DNA of 53,450 nt from an uncultured Lachnospiraceae bacterium (GCA_947625465.1 CANQOK010000010.1:1-53450), one strand, 5' to 3'. Numbered from the stretch's first letter, positions 8,421-17,469 are shown. The notes: a model not told the origin generated them from the sequence alone. Numbers and translations: made by a program.

Positions 8421-9566
8421 TTACTTCAACTCGATTCGCTGCATGGTATTGCTGCCGACCAGATAATAGGAATAAGAACCCTTTGCCGGTACGATAGCCT
8501 CCACTTCCTCCGCAAATGTATAATTAAACTTTTCCCGGCCGCCAAGCGTCAGGACGCGGCAGGAAAAATCATCATACAGGATCACCGTATCCCCATCAAA
8601 CAGAACTTCATCATATTCTTTTTCATATGTAGTTTTCAGGACTTCATCTCCGTCCAGATCATAAACCACCAGTTCAAACGGCGCGTCGCTGCTGCTGTTA
8701 TAGAATACCATTCCCACATAGGATTCCGAATAAAATACCTTCTTAATCTCTTCCGTAAACGTCTCTTCCGCAATGATCTCCGGCTTATTCTTCATAGAAT
8801 AAAAGGTAATGATATTACTGCCGAACGCGACGGCTGTCCGATTGTTGACAAATTCTACCTCCGGCACGACGGAAGTGGTATAGTGGTTAAAGCCGCCTAC
8901 CATACGGTCTACCTCGTTCTGTCCGATGTCGGAAAAATTATAAAACAGCACCTTGGTCTCGGCCTGTCCGCCGTTAATGCAGATATAGGAAACGACCATC
9001 TTGGTGCCGTCCTCCGAAAGGGAAAAATCCAGCGGATATCCGTTGCCGTCCAGCACGGTCTTCCCTGCGATCAGGGAATTCCCGTCTTTATCCCGTACCT
9101 CGATATAATTGGACTCTCCGTCCTCCTCAAGCGCGGCTACCACGCCCTGGTCGGCCACTTCCAGCTTCACGATCGGGTACTGCATCTCTATCTGCCCCTG
9201 CAGACCTTCCTCATTCATTACATATACCGTATTGGATTTCTGCTCTCCGACCGCCGCATAGCTGCCGCAGACATCCATAATGGGATTCTTCATCTCATAC
9301 GCCTGATTCCAGACCTGTTTCATATCTTCCAGACAGGTGATCCCGTCCTGATTATAGCGCAGCAGATATTCGCCGAATGTCGCGTATCGGTAACTTCCCT
9401 GCTGCCCGATCTCCTGCTCTTCTTCTACAGTATACCCTTCAAATACCCGGAGCCGGTAATAGACTGCGGCAATTATGATTACAGCCACGACCGCGGCTGC
9501 TGCTCCGGCCGCGATTATCATTCTGCGCCGTCTGTGCGCAGCGATCGCCTGATCATAGTTCTCCAT
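8421..9566 (-). CDS. DUF5711 family membrane-anchored beta-propeller-like protein
   Basis: The protein has 381 residues. Basic residues (RRRR) precede a single membrane anchor at about 16-37, and the remainder is predicted to be outside the cell. The body has repeated strand patterns with V-x-V-x-D/E blocks, like a WD or quinoprotein propeller, and matches the general form of DUF5711 proteins. No catalytic residues are apparent; a scaffold role at the cell surface is plausible. It is the first gene of a two-gene unit with CvpA and has a promoter at 9597-9625. The ATG at 9566 is preceded by AGGGGACTAAAGAGA. Confidence 0.8.
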   Translation of the reverse strand: MENYDQAIAAHRRRRMIIAAGAAAAVVAVIIIAAVYYRLRVFEGYTVEEEQEIGQQGSYRYATFGEYLLRYNQDGITCLEDMKQVWNQAYEMKNPIMDVCGSYAAVGEQKSNTVYVMNEEGLQGQIEMQYPIVKLEVADQGVVAALEEDGESNYIEVRDKDGNSLIAGKTVLDGNGYPLDFSLSEDGTKMVVSYICINGGQAETKVLFYNFSDIGQNEVDRMVGGFNHYTTSVVPEVEFVNNRTAVAFGSNIITFYSMKNKPEIIAEETFTEEIKKVFYSESYVGMVFYNSSSDAPFELVVYDLDGDEVLKTTYEKEYDEVLFDGDTVILYDDFSCRVLTLGGREKFNYTFAEEVEAIVPAKGSYSYYLVGSNTMQRIELK

Positions 9567-9596
9567 TCTCTTTAGTCCCCTTTCATTTGTGCTTTC

Positions 9597-9625
9597 ATTT
9601 TAATGCATTCGTCCTTATTATGCAA
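9597..9625 (-). promoter_or_regulatory. Promoter of the DUF5711-CvpA operon
   Basis: TTGCAT (9620-9625), 17 bp, TAAAAT (9597-9602) on the minus strand, about 30 bp before the ATG at 9566. Confidence 0.65.
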
Positions 9626-9634
9626 GTCCAATCT

Positions 9635-10798
9635 TTAAGGCAGGATCAGTTTCTGCCCTTCATAAATGGAGTAATCCTCAGGAATATTGTTTGTTTTCCG
9701 AAGGATTTCCAGCATATTGGGATCTTCATAGATCCTCATGCAGATCTGAAATAAAGTCTCTCCTTTTTTCACGGTATAATAAGAAATATTGGTGTCAACC
9801 GCAACGGTTTCTTTCTCTTTTTCCGTACTCGTCTCCTTTTCCGTCTTTGTCGTCTCTTCCTTTCCCGTGGTCTTTTCTTCGTTCTGACCGGTTTCTTTTA
9901 CGGCAGAGGTCTCTGTTTGCGGCTCCGTGGTCTCCTCTGGTTTTATACTTCCGTGTACCGCTTCCACAACTACGTCTTTCCCTGCCGGCGTTTCCCCGCC
10001 TAACTGCGCCGCCATCTGCGCTACGGAATCTGTCAGCTCCGCGATCGTTCCGTTCTGCTGAAATACGGCAACAGCCGTTACCAGCAATACCAGTGCTGCC
10101 GCCGCCGCGCCAATCTGGGCCATTTTCCGGTTCCAGACCGCATTCTCTGCCCGTTCCCGCAGGCTCTCCCGAAACGAGCCGCCGCTCTGCCTTGTAAATA
10201 ACGGTTCCTTTTGCTTTTCCGGCCCAATCTGATGCGCCAGAAAATATTTTTCCAGATTTTCATTTTTTTCAAAATAAACGGCGTATCCGCCCTGTTTTTT
10301 CAATATCCCGTTTTCATACCGGTAAAATCCCGCTTCGCCCTCGCGCCGATCCTTGACATAACAGATCTTGTCTCCTTTACTGAACTGTTCTACATGCAGG
10401 CGCAGCAGATCGATCTGTACATTCCCGTTATAATATGGGAAATCCACATACCATCCTACAATTTCACTATCCGGAAAATATGTCTTTTTTTCCTGACGCA
10501 GCCCCTTCCAGACCTCTTCTGAAAATACCGGCAGCCCTTCCCGTGCCGGCGCGCAGATCAGGCCGGAAACAAACGTATAGAGCACGCCGTTTTCCCGTAT
10601 CTGCATTCCCGTCAGAATTCCATAGGCCGTTTTTTTGTCTTCCGTCGAATTCCGTTTTAAATATGTCATCGCATAATCTTCTATGTATATCTTATGGTCC
10701 GGCCCGCTTGTCCCGATCTGACGGATATTCTTCGGTATTTTTATAATTGATTCCCCATTTTTCTTTTGCTGCTCATCCTTATAAATTATTTCTATCAT
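9635..10798 (-). CDS. Degenerate JAB/MPN-like domain + membrane helix + C-terminal LysM domain protein
   Basis: This 387-residue protein starts at the ATG at 10798, which has AAAGG upstream; the longer frame to 10975 is not needed. Residues about 36-130 resemble a JAB/MPN fold (strand-helix IYIEDYAMTYL, then GWYVDFP at 115-121). The metal-binding His-x-His of active JAB peptidases (GWYHxHP) is replaced by V-D, so this domain is probably not a protease. A membrane helix spans about 228-247. A Thr/Glu/Lys-rich linker (about 285-335) follows, ending in a LysM domain (about 339-387) that should bind peptidoglycan. The topology suggests a cytoplasmic head and an external LysM. It is divergent from the spore gene yyaC, so a sporulation role is possible. 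Confidence 0.82.
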   Translation of the reverse strand: MIEIIYKDEQQKKNGESIIKIPKNIRQIGTSGPDHKIYIEDYAMTYLKRNSTEDKKTAYGILTGMQIRENGVLYTFVSGLICAPAREGLPVFSEEVWKGLRQEKKTYFPDSEIVGWYVDFPYYNGNVQIDLLRLHVEQFSKGDKICYVKDRREGEAGFYRYENGILKKQGGYAVYFEKNENLEKYFLAHQIGPEKQKEPLFTRQSGGSFRESLRERAENAVWNRKMAQIGAAAAALVLLVTAVAVFQQNGTIAELTDSVAQMAAQLGGETPAGKDVVVEAVHGSIKPEETTEPQTETSAVKETGQNEEKTTGKEETTKTEKETSTEKEKETVAVDTNISYYTVKKGETLFQICMRIYEDPNMLEILRKTNNIPEDYSIYEGQKLILP

Positions 10799-10812
10799 GC
10801 TCACACCTTTCT

Positions 10813-10833
10813 TTCCTAAATCACGTTTAGGAA
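10813..10833 (-). repeat. Inverted repeat in the leader of the LysM gene
   Basis: An 8-bp perfect inverted repeat (TTCCTAAA / TTTAGGAA) with a 5-nt loop lies about 15 nt before the start codon. It could be an operator or a small hairpin next to the ribosome binding site; there is no T-tract, so it is not a terminator. Confidence 0.4.
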
Positions 10834-10933
10834 TATTTTCTCCATGATAGAATATCAGTTTTATTCGGAAAAAGCTGTCGAAGCAGGGGCAGGATCGGGA
10901 TTTCTTTCCGACATTTTTTTCACGCCCCGCCAT

Positions 10934-10963
10934 TGAATGAAACAGGCAAAACAGGGCATACTT
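10934..10963 (+). promoter_or_regulatory. Candidate forespore (sigma-G/F-like) promoter of yyaC
   Basis: TGAATG (10934-10939), 17 bp, CATACTT (10957-10963). This resembles the sigma-G pattern TGaATa-N17/18-CATACTA known from Bacillus. It lies 67 bp before the yyaC start, and the gene product is a spore protease, which fits forespore expression. Confidence 0.5.
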
Positions 10964-11030
10964 TTTCTGGATCACCGCATATACTGTTGTATACGCCTGT
11001 GTCCGAAAGAATTCCTTAAGGAGAAGAAAT

Positions 11031-11606
11031 TTGAAAAAACCTGCCCTGCTGCCTGCGCATACTGCGGAAAATGTTTACTATTTTAATTCCTATAAACCGG
11101 ACGCCGCTTTTGATTTCGGCTTTGATCTCAAAACTTTTTTGCCGCCTGTTCCCACTGCGGAAACGCCGATCATCTTTCTCTGCATCGGCACGGACCGTTC
11201 CACCGGGGACAGCCTCGGCCCGCTGATCGGGTATAAGCTGGCAAAACTCTGCTTTCCGGGAACTGTCATTTACGGAACTCTGGGAAATCCGGTTCATGCC
11301 CTGAACCTGCGAAAGGTCTGCAGTCATATTCAGAATACTTACCGTTCTCCCTATATTGTCGCCATTGACGCCTCTCTGGGCAGCCGAAATCATATCGGCT
11401 ATATTACCCTCTCCACCGCTCCGCTGCAGCCGGGGCTCGGCGTCAAAAAAAATCTCCCTAAAGTGGGAGATCTGGCAATCACCGGAATCGTCAATCAGGC
11501 AAAATCCGGAGATTCTTATATGCTGCAGTCCACCCGCCTGTCCACGGTAATGAACATGGCGGACTGCATTGTAAAAGGAATCCGCATGGCGCTCTTAACG
11601 ATGTGA
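11031..11606 (+). CDS. yyaC: Spore protease YyaC (DUF1256)
   Basis: This 191-residue protein has the DUF1256/YyaC pattern. FLCIGTDRSTGDSLGPLIG (about 56-74) and the YGTLGNPVHA segment resemble hydrogenase-maturation and Gpr-type proteases, and VAIDASLG carries a conserved acidic residue. YyaC is a sporulation protein thought to be a protease or activator acting in the developing spore. The start is TTG at 11031, supported by AAGGAG at 11018-11023, 7 nt away. The gene is single, divergent from the LysM gene, and ends 9 nt from the convergent YgjP-like gene. Confidence 0.9.
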   Translation: MKKPALLPAHTAENVYYFNSYKPDAAFDFGFDLKTFLPPVPTAETPIIFLCIGTDRSTGDSLGPLIGYKLAKLCFPGTVIYGTLGNPVHALNLRKVCSHIQNTYRSPYIVAIDASLGSRNHIGYITLSTAPLQPGLGVKKNLPKVGDLAITGIVNQAKSGDSYMLQSTRLSTVMNMADCIVKGIRMALLTM

Positions 11607-11615
11607 CGCGCCGGC

Positions 11616-12206
11616 TTAAAGAAAATTCGCTCCATTCTGTTTCAGCCACTCCCTGCGCCGTTCATAATCGGGCAGGATCCTGGCGACTTCCGCCCAGAAG
11701 TGCGGGCTGTGATTCAACTCGATCCGATGGGCCAATTCATGCACCACCACATAATCCAGGATCTCTTCCGGCATCAGGATCAGCTTCCAGTTAAAATTCA
11801 GGTTTCCCTGACTGCTGCAGCTTCCCCAGCGGGTTTTCTGCTCCTTTACGGCGATCCGCCCATAGCTTACGCCCATCTGAGCGGCATAATACGCCGTTTT
11901 CTCCAGCAGAACTTTCCTCGCGTGCCGACGGTAATACTGTACCGTAACGGAATCAAACTGGTTCTTGTTGATCTCCGCGCTTTCCCGTTCACTGCTTCGC
12001 TTCTGCATCTCGGCATATTTACGGCACAGCCAGTCTGCCTTCTCTTCGGCGAACCGGATGATCTGCCTGTCCGTTACCGTTCTGGGCGCACGGATCAGGA
12101 CAGACAGATCTCCCTTGATCTCCAGAGAAATCGTCTTGCGGGCAGAACGCAGGACCGTAATCTCCAGCGTTGTATTTTCATAAGGAACGGTCAGGGTTTT
12201 TAACAT
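11616..12206 (-). CDS. YgjP/DUF45-type zinc metallopeptidase-like protein (M48-like)
   Basis: The protein has 196 residues, is cytoplasmic, and has the HELAH zinc motif at 156-160 followed by NHSPHFW (about 165-171), which should supply the third ligand. The preceding TRWGSCSSxGNLNFNW block (125-140) is the second hallmark of the YgjP/DUF45 family. Members are SprT-like; E. coli YgjP has been reported to have UTP pyrophosphatase activity, so a peptidase activity is not certain. It is the second gene after the GNAT acetyltransferase (21 nt apart), probably one transcript. Confidence 0.88.
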   Translation of the reverse strand: MLKTLTVPYENTTLEITVLRSARKTISLEIKGDLSVLIRAPRTVTDRQIIRFAEEKADWLCRKYAEMQKRSSERESAEINKNQFDSVTVQYYRRHARKVLLEKTAYYAAQMGVSYGRIAVKEQKTRWGSCSSQGNLNFNWKLILMPEEILDYVVVHELAHRIELNHSPHFWAEVARILPDYERRREWLKQNGANFL

Positions 12207-12227
12207 GATTTCCTCCGGATTCAGCGT

Positions 12228-12677
12228 TTAATAGATCCACTGGATAAATGCCTGCTTTTCATTCCGGTAATATCCCATATCCTCGTAGAACTGCAGTACG
12301 CCTTCTTCCCGGGAACTGGTCGTCAGCTGCACCTTGTAGCAGCCCTTTTCCGTAGCAATCTCCTTGATCCGCTCCAGCATCTGGGTTGCCCAGCCCTGCC
12401 GTCTGTAGCGCTCATCTGTGATCAGGTTTTCCACAATGGCAAACGGCCGCTGTCCGTGTGTCAGATTCGGCACGATCACCAGCGTAGCCGTGCAGACGAT
12501 CGTTCCGTCTGCTTCCCCAACCAGTACAAAGATATGATTGCTCGTTACCAATTCATTCCAGATTTCCTTGATCTGTTCTGTCTCCTGAGGCTTTGGCGTA
12601 TGGTGAAACTGTACATACAGATCCAGCATCTTGTCCAAATCCTCCGCTTTCGCCTGTTTGATTATCTTCTGTTCCAT
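12228..12677 (-). CDS. GNAT family N-acetyltransferase
   Basis: The 149-residue protein has a single GNAT fold. The acetyl-CoA-binding segment is RRQGWATQML in the middle of the protein, flanked by the ENLITDERYR strand before it and the VQLTTS strand and FYEDMGYY helix after it. The acceptor substrate cannot be told from sequence. AAGGTAATT precedes the ATG at 12677 and a promoter lies at 12744-12772. It is followed by the YgjP-like gene. Confidence 0.9.
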   Translation of the reverse strand: MEQKIIKQAKAEDLDKMLDLYVQFHHTPKPQETEQIKEIWNELVTSNHIFVLVGEADGTIVCTATLVIVPNLTHGQRPFAIVENLITDERYRRQGWATQMLERIKEIATEKGCYKVQLTTSSREEGVLQFYEDMGYYRNEKQAFIQWIY

Positions 12678-12743
12678 AATTACCTTCTTTCCGGAGCGTT
12701 TACGCTGCCTTTTCTCACGACTGTCACGGTTCTTTCTTTATTC

Positions 12744-12772
12744 AGTATAACACAAATGCTTTCTTTCGTCAC
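12744..12772 (-). promoter_or_regulatory. Promoter of the GNAT-YgjP unit
   Basis: GTGACG (12767-12772), 17 bp, TATACT (12744-12749) on the minus strand, giving a leader of about 60 nt before the ATG at 12677. Confidence 0.6.
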
Positions 12773-12815
12773 CCCCGTTTTTCAACTCTGCCGGAAAAAT
12801 AGAATGGTGCGGCAG

Positions 12816-14261
12816 TCAGTTTACCCGCCGCAGCCCTTTGGGATAATGGTTTTTGCAGGTTCCGCCGGATGCCTTCCCCCACCCCAGGGAATATCCGTGA
12901 AAACAAACCAGTACCCAGCCGTTTTTTTCACAGGGAACTGTATGCCCCATCTGATACGCAAGCGCTTCCTGTTCGGTCTCCAGCTCCAGGCACTGCGCTG
13001 CCTCTTCGGGCCGGCACGCCATCGCGAGCGCATGCGCCGGTTCCAGCCGGTCCTTCTTCATAACAGCAATTTGCAGTCCCGGCCGCAATACCCGCATTCC
13101 CGATAAAGACGGCATTTCCGGCGGCAGCAGATAAATCTGCTCCCCAAACCGGATCAGGCGTTCCATAGTCTTTTCCTGTTTCCATACCTCCCCGGTCAGC
13201 AGGTTCGTTACCAGTTCAAGATACTGTCCCTTCTGCTGCTTGCTGAGCGCCGTCCTGCTGCCATCCGGTTTTCCCTTCGTTTTCCGCTTTTCATTTTCCG
13301 ATGCCCGATCCGGCGGCTCTTCATCCACATTCCTCAGTCCGGCCGTTTCCCAGTCCTGTGCGGGCGGATCCTGCTGCAGCACAGCCGCGAAGTGTCCTTC
13401 TCCCTTTTCCCGATGCGGCCAGAGCTTTTGTTGGTGACACAGGGAAAATTCCGGATTATGATTTAAAAATTCCCTGACCGCGTTTTCATCTTCTTCCGGC
13501 GCAAAGGTACAGGTAGAATAAATGATCTTCCCGCCGGGCCGCAGCATTTTCACAGCCTGTTCCAGGATCATCTGCTGCCGTTTCGCGCACATGGTTACCG
13601 TTTCAGGGCTCCATTCCGCAATCGCCTCCGGGTTCTTTCGAAACATTCCTTCTCCGGAGCAGGGCGCGTCCACCACGATCGTATCAAAAAAATGCGGGAA
13701 ATGGGAAACCAGTTCCTCCGGCGCGTGATTCGTCACCACTCCGTTCCGGACGCCCATGCGTTCCAGATTCTGTGACAGGATCGCCGCCCGTCCCGCATGG
13801 ATCTCATTGGCCACAAGCAGGCCTTCTCCCTGCAGTTTCCCCGCAAGCTGCGTACTCTTCCCGCCCGGCGCCGCGCACAGGTCTAAGACCCGTTCTCCCG
13901 GCCTGACATCCGCCAGTTCCGCCGTCAGCATGGCGCTGGGCTCCTGAATATAATAGACGCCTGCGTCATGGTATACATGCTTTCCGGGCCGCAGGGCTTC
14001 TTCATAATAAAATCCGGTTTTACACCAGGGCACAGGCTCCAGTCCGGATACCGGTCCGTCCGGCGTTTTTCCGCCGCATTTCAGCGGATTGATCCGAAGT
14101 CCGTGTACTGCCGGTTTTTCATAAATTGCCAAAAACGGTTCCTGCTCCTGTCGGGGCAGAATCCGTTTTATGCTTTCTACATATGCGGTTGGCAGTATTT
14201 CTTTAATCGATTGATTCTCCATACTTTCTTTCATTCCGGCATATTTTCCCGGATTTCTCAT
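12816..14261 (-). CDS. rsmF: RsmF/RsmB-type rRNA (cytosine-C5) methyltransferase
   Basis: This 481-residue SAM-dependent RNA m5C methyltransferase has the SAM-binding motif DLCAAPGGKSTQLA at 127-140. The two catalytic cysteines are C201 in DAPCSGEGMF and C251 in the YSTCTFAPEEDE motif. The C-terminal part (about 380-481) matches the extra RNA-binding domain found in Firmicutes RsmF-like proteins. The likely substrate is 16S rRNA, by family only. The ATG at 14261 overlaps the stop of the upstream diguanylate cyclase gene by 4 nt (ATGA), implying coupled translation. A second possible start, MENQ at 14222, would remove 13 residues. Confidence 0.92.
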   Translation of the reverse strand: MRNPGKYAGMKESMENQSIKEILPTAYVESIKRILPRQEQEPFLAIYEKPAVHGLRINPLKCGGKTPDGPVSGLEPVPWCKTGFYYEEALRPGKHVYHDAGVYYIQEPSAMLTAELADVRPGERVLDLCAAPGGKSTQLAGKLQGEGLLVANEIHAGRAAILSQNLERMGVRNGVVTNHAPEELVSHFPHFFDTIVVDAPCSGEGMFRKNPEAIAEWSPETVTMCAKRQQMILEQAVKMLRPGGKIIYSTCTFAPEEDENAVREFLNHNPEFSLCHQQKLWPHREKGEGHFAAVLQQDPPAQDWETAGLRNVDEEPPDRASENEKRKTKGKPDGSRTALSKQQKGQYLELVTNLLTGEVWKQEKTMERLIRFGEQIYLLPPEMPSLSGMRVLRPGLQIAVMKKDRLEPAHALAMACRPEEAAQCLELETEQEALAYQMGHTVPCEKNGWVLVCFHGYSLGWGKASGGTCKNHYPKGLRRVN

Positions 14262-16603
14262 TCACCGTTCGGACAGTTCGGAACGCTCCGATCCGGTTCA
14301 AACAGCCAGAAGGTTTCCTTTTTCTTTTCCGTATAATCGTCCGAGCGATAAATACGCATTATCAGCTGGGCTCCGTCTTTTCTGCGGTATGCCAGTTCCG
14401 GAACTTCTCCGTTTTCCAGCATTGTTTCCACATTCTCATATTCAGTCAGCGCATAGAACCGTTCCTGCTCTTCCTCGGCTACATAACTGTCGATATATTT
14501 TCTGAACGCATGCTTAAAGTGCTGATCTGTCTCGTCCAGCATAGAGGCAAAATACGGCGGCTCATAGATGATGCGGACTTTGTCCGTACACAAATCTACT
14601 ACATATACGCCAAAGAAGTAATGGGCAATGATAGACAGGAACATATCCGTATCTTTCTTCTCCACCAGCATCTGCTCCAGCTTGTAATTCATGAGCCGGG
14701 ATTTCTTAACGTCTCCCTTTTCCTGATAATACCGGTTCTTTTCCTCATACATAAGCGCTTCCGCTTTTGCCAGCATCTGTTCCACATTCATCGTGCTGCT
14801 CTTCCAGGCGCTTCCTACGGATATATGGTATCCCAACGCCTGCATTTCTTCTTTAAAATTGGAAATGCTCCGGTTCACCCACGCTTCCGTACAGTTAAAG
14901 CAGAACACCACCATCTCGTCTCCGCCGATCCGATATGTGTGTTCTTTCCCGAACCTTTCCGCGATTGCCTGCCCGATAGTCCGAAGCATTTCGTCTCCGG
15001 CCGCGTGTCCCAGCGTATTGTTCATCTCATGCAGGCCGTTTACATCCATATAAATGCAGCACAGCGATTCACATCTCTCTTTCGCGTAGAGCTCCAGATT
15101 ATGTTCATAGCTGTTCCGGTTCAGCAGTCCGGTCAGTTCATCCACGGTTCCCATCCGGTGGATCAGGCGGTAGGAATCCAGGTTGCTCACCGCCATCATA
15201 AAACTGCGTGCAACGCATTCCAGCAGAACGATACTGTTTTTGTTCTTCGCGTTGACCGCACACAGCACGCCGATCAGTTTCTTATCCGAATCCAGCACCG
15301 GCGCCATCGCCAGACTGGAGATTTCCCGCTCCGAAAAATACCGTTCTATCTCTTCCGGCAGTTCCGAAGTATTCGCTTTCTGTTCCCACAGGACAGAATT
15401 CCCGCTTTCAACCTGTCCCCGCAACCGGGCAAAAAACTGCTCCGAAAACGCCTTATCCCATTCCTGACCGGTAACCGGCCACTCATAGACTTCCTGGATC
15501 CTCTCACCGTCTGTGCATATCAGCTTGGCATTTTCCGCTTTCAGCTTCTTTGCCACCTTTTGAAGCGCGTTTTCCATCTGTTCCGGATTTTTATGGACGT
15601 CAAACAGAATCTGCTGCACATCATACATATATAAAGTCTGACGCAGCTGCTGCTTCTGCCTCGCAACCTGTTTCCGCTCAAATAAAAAGATCCAGATACT
15701 GTACAGCAGATAGGCAAGGATTTCTCCCGCCGTTACCCAGTATAAAATACTGTATACCTGGCGGGCGTTGCTTAACACCACCTCTTCCGGCATCGTTACC
15801 ATGAGCATCCATTCGTTGATCTCAAGCGGCATATAATAAGAATAAAACCAGGTATCCGCCGTTTCGGAACGGAATATCACAAACCCCGTCTTTTTCTCCT
15901 CCACATTTTTGCGCAGAGTTCCGAAACTGCTGCCATCTTTTGTCTCTCTGTTATTTAATTGATCGTCATATACATTTCCGTATGTATTATGCCAGGTATC
16001 TACCAGAAAATCCCCGTTTGTGCTGTCAACAATGTAAACCTGCGTATTTCGCTCTTCAACGGCGCCCATATAGGTTTCCTTCAGCGTATTCAGCGGCAGA
16101 ATGCCGTATAAGATACCGGTCACATCTCCTGCTTCCCCAATGGGAACCGCCAGATAAATATATTTTTCATTTTCCGCGTCTTTTACGCTACATGCGTCCG
16201 ATATATACGGAGCTTTGAATACTTCTGTCTCAAAATCCAAATCCTTCTGCATTGTCTCATATTTCCCGTCTAACAGAAGCATCTCTCCGTCCTTAGAGAG
16301 TATTCCAAAGCTGGCAAGGCCTTCGTCCTGCTCAAACGCGCGCAGATGTTCCTGCGTTTCTTCCGGTTTCATATCCTTGTGTTCAGATAAAAAAGACGAG
16401 ATCAGACGAGTCTGATCCAAATATCTCTCCATCGTGCTCCTTGTATCAACCGCAAGCTGCGCCGCGATGTCGCTCATATCCTTATAAGCGTCTTTTTCCG
16501 CGATTCCGCTGACCCGGACGCACATCACAACCAGTCCCGCGATCATAAACACCGCCATTAAAATAGTAGGAATAATTCTGATATAACTGTATTTTCGTTT
16601 CAT
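14258..16603 (-). CDS. Membrane-bound sensor diguanylate cyclase (dCache-like, GAF-like, GGDEF)
   Basis: The protein has 781 residues. Membrane helix 1 is at about 9-29, an extracellular sensory region resembling a dCache domain spans about 30-280, and membrane helix 2 is near 285-312. A GAF-like region (about 335-470) follows, then a GGDEF domain starting DELTGLLNRNSYEHN, with IYMDVNGL for Mg/GTP binding. The signature at 560-564 is GGDEM rather than GGDEF; the catalytic G-G-D-E are kept, so cyclase activity is likely. No RxxD inhibitory site is obvious before it. An extra C-terminal domain (about 640-781) looks PAS-like. It probably makes c-di-GMP in response to an external signal. GAGGAATTGAA precedes the ATG. 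The rRNA methyltransferase gene follows directly. Confidence 0.88.
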   Translation of the reverse strand: MKRKYSYIRIIPTILMAVFMIAGLVVMCVRVSGIAEKDAYKDMSDIAAQLAVDTRSTMERYLDQTRLISSFLSEHKDMKPEETQEHLRAFEQDEGLASFGILSKDGEMLLLDGKYETMQKDLDFETEVFKAPYISDACSVKDAENEKYIYLAVPIGEAGDVTGILYGILPLNTLKETYMGAVEERNTQVYIVDSTNGDFLVDTWHNTYGNVYDDQLNNRETKDGSSFGTLRKNVEEKKTGFVIFRSETADTWFYSYYMPLEINEWMLMVTMPEEVVLSNARQVYSILYWVTAGEILAYLLYSIWIFLFERKQVARQKQQLRQTLYMYDVQQILFDVHKNPEQMENALQKVAKKLKAENAKLICTDGERIQEVYEWPVTGQEWDKAFSEQFFARLRGQVESGNSVLWEQKANTSELPEEIERYFSEREISSLAMAPVLDSDKKLIGVLCAVNAKNKNSIVLLECVARSFMMAVSNLDSYRLIHRMGTVDELTGLLNRNSYEHNLELYAKERCESLCCIYMDVNGLHEMNNTLGHAAGDEMLRTIGQAIAERFGKEHTYRIGGDEMVVFCFNCTEAWVNRSISNFKEEMQALGYHISVGSAWKSSTMNVEQMLAKAEALMYEEKNRYYQEKGDVKKSRLMNYKLEQMLVEKKDTDMFLSIIAHYFFGVYVVDLCTDKVRIIYEPPYFASMLDETDQHFKHAFRKYIDSYVAEEEQERFYALTEYENVETMLENGEVPELAYRRKDGAQLIMRIYRSDDYTEKKKETFWLFEPDRSVPNCPNGE

Positions 16604-16650
16604 TTCAATTCCTCGTTAACTGTTTCTTTTCTATCTATTTCTACTTAAAG

Positions 16651-16679
16651 ATTATATGCCAAAATTCCGCCAATGTCTA
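16651..16679 (-). promoter_or_regulatory. Promoter of the diguanylate cyclase-rsmF unit
   Basis: TAGACA (16674-16679), 17 bp, TATAAT (16651-16656) on the minus strand. The -35 overlaps the last codon of the prepilin peptidase gene, so the cyclase has its own promoter. Confidence 0.7.
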
Positions 16680-17447
16680 TAGGCCGTACATGCCTAAATA
16701 CCAATTTAATATTTTCTCTCCCCATAAAAACGCGGCAGCCATTCCCACGCACAAAAACGGGCCAAAGGCAAACTGAGACTTTCTTCCGGCCTTTTTACGC
16801 GCCATCAGGATCACGCCGTAAGCTCCTCCCGCCAGCGCGGCAAAAAACATGGCAAGCAGGCTGATCTTCCAGCCCATAAAAATCCCGCACGCCGCCATCA
16901 GCTTAATATCGCCGCCGCCAAATCCGCCGGCGATCAGCATAGCCAGCAGCAGCATGGGACCGCTGACACAGACGATTCCGATCAGACGGGAGACGAGACT
17001 GATCTCCGGGAATACAAAGATCGAGATCACGCCAACCAGTGCGGCGGCGATCACAAATCCGTCCGGAATCTCCATCGTATCCGCGTCTACAAATGCCACT
17101 GCAGTCAGAACCGCAAAAAAAGCAAACACAGTCAGCGCTTTCCACTGGAATCCGTACTGATATACGCTAAGCAGCGCCAGCATGCCGCCCAGCAGTTCCA
17201 CAACCGTATACCGGGCAGAGACCGGCGCCTTGCAATACCGGCATTTCCCACGCAGGCAAAGCCAGCTTACCACCGGGATCATATCCAAACCCGACAGAGC
17301 ATGTCCGCAGCGGGTGCAGTGACTGCGCCCCGTGATAAAGTTCATATGCCGCGGCACCCGATAAATAACCACATTCAAGAACGAGAAAATACACATCCCC
17401 GCCAGCGCGGCCAGAACCGCCTCTGTAATTTTTAAAAACAAGTCCAT
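16677..17447 (-). CDS. Prepilin leader peptidase (A24 family)
   Basis: The protein has 256 residues, six to eight membrane helices, and the bifunctional PilD/ComC layout. A cytoplasmic zinc loop carries C44, C47, C69 and C72. The two catalytic aspartates are D121 in VDADTMEIPD and D180 in the GGGD motif (177-180). Such enzymes cleave and often N-methylate type IV pilin or competence pseudopilin leaders. No pilin or secretion ATPase gene is nearby, so the substrate is elsewhere in the genome. A GAGGTG site precedes the ATG. The gene lies 22 nt after the end of jetD, at the left border of the defence block. Confidence 0.93.
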   Translation of the reverse strand: MDLFLKITEAVLAALAGMCIFSFLNVVIYRVPRHMNFITGRSHCTRCGHALSGLDMIPVVSWLCLRGKCRYCKAPVSARYTVVELLGGMLALLSVYQYGFQWKALTVFAFFAVLTAVAFVDADTMEIPDGFVIAAALVGVISIFVFPEISLVSRLIGIVCVSGPMLLLAMLIAGGFGGGDIKLMAACGIFMGWKISLLAMFFAALAGGAYGVILMARKKAGRKSQFAFGPFLCVGMAAAFLWGEKILNWYLGMYGL

Positions 17448-17469
17448 ACAGACACCTCACTTCAATTGT

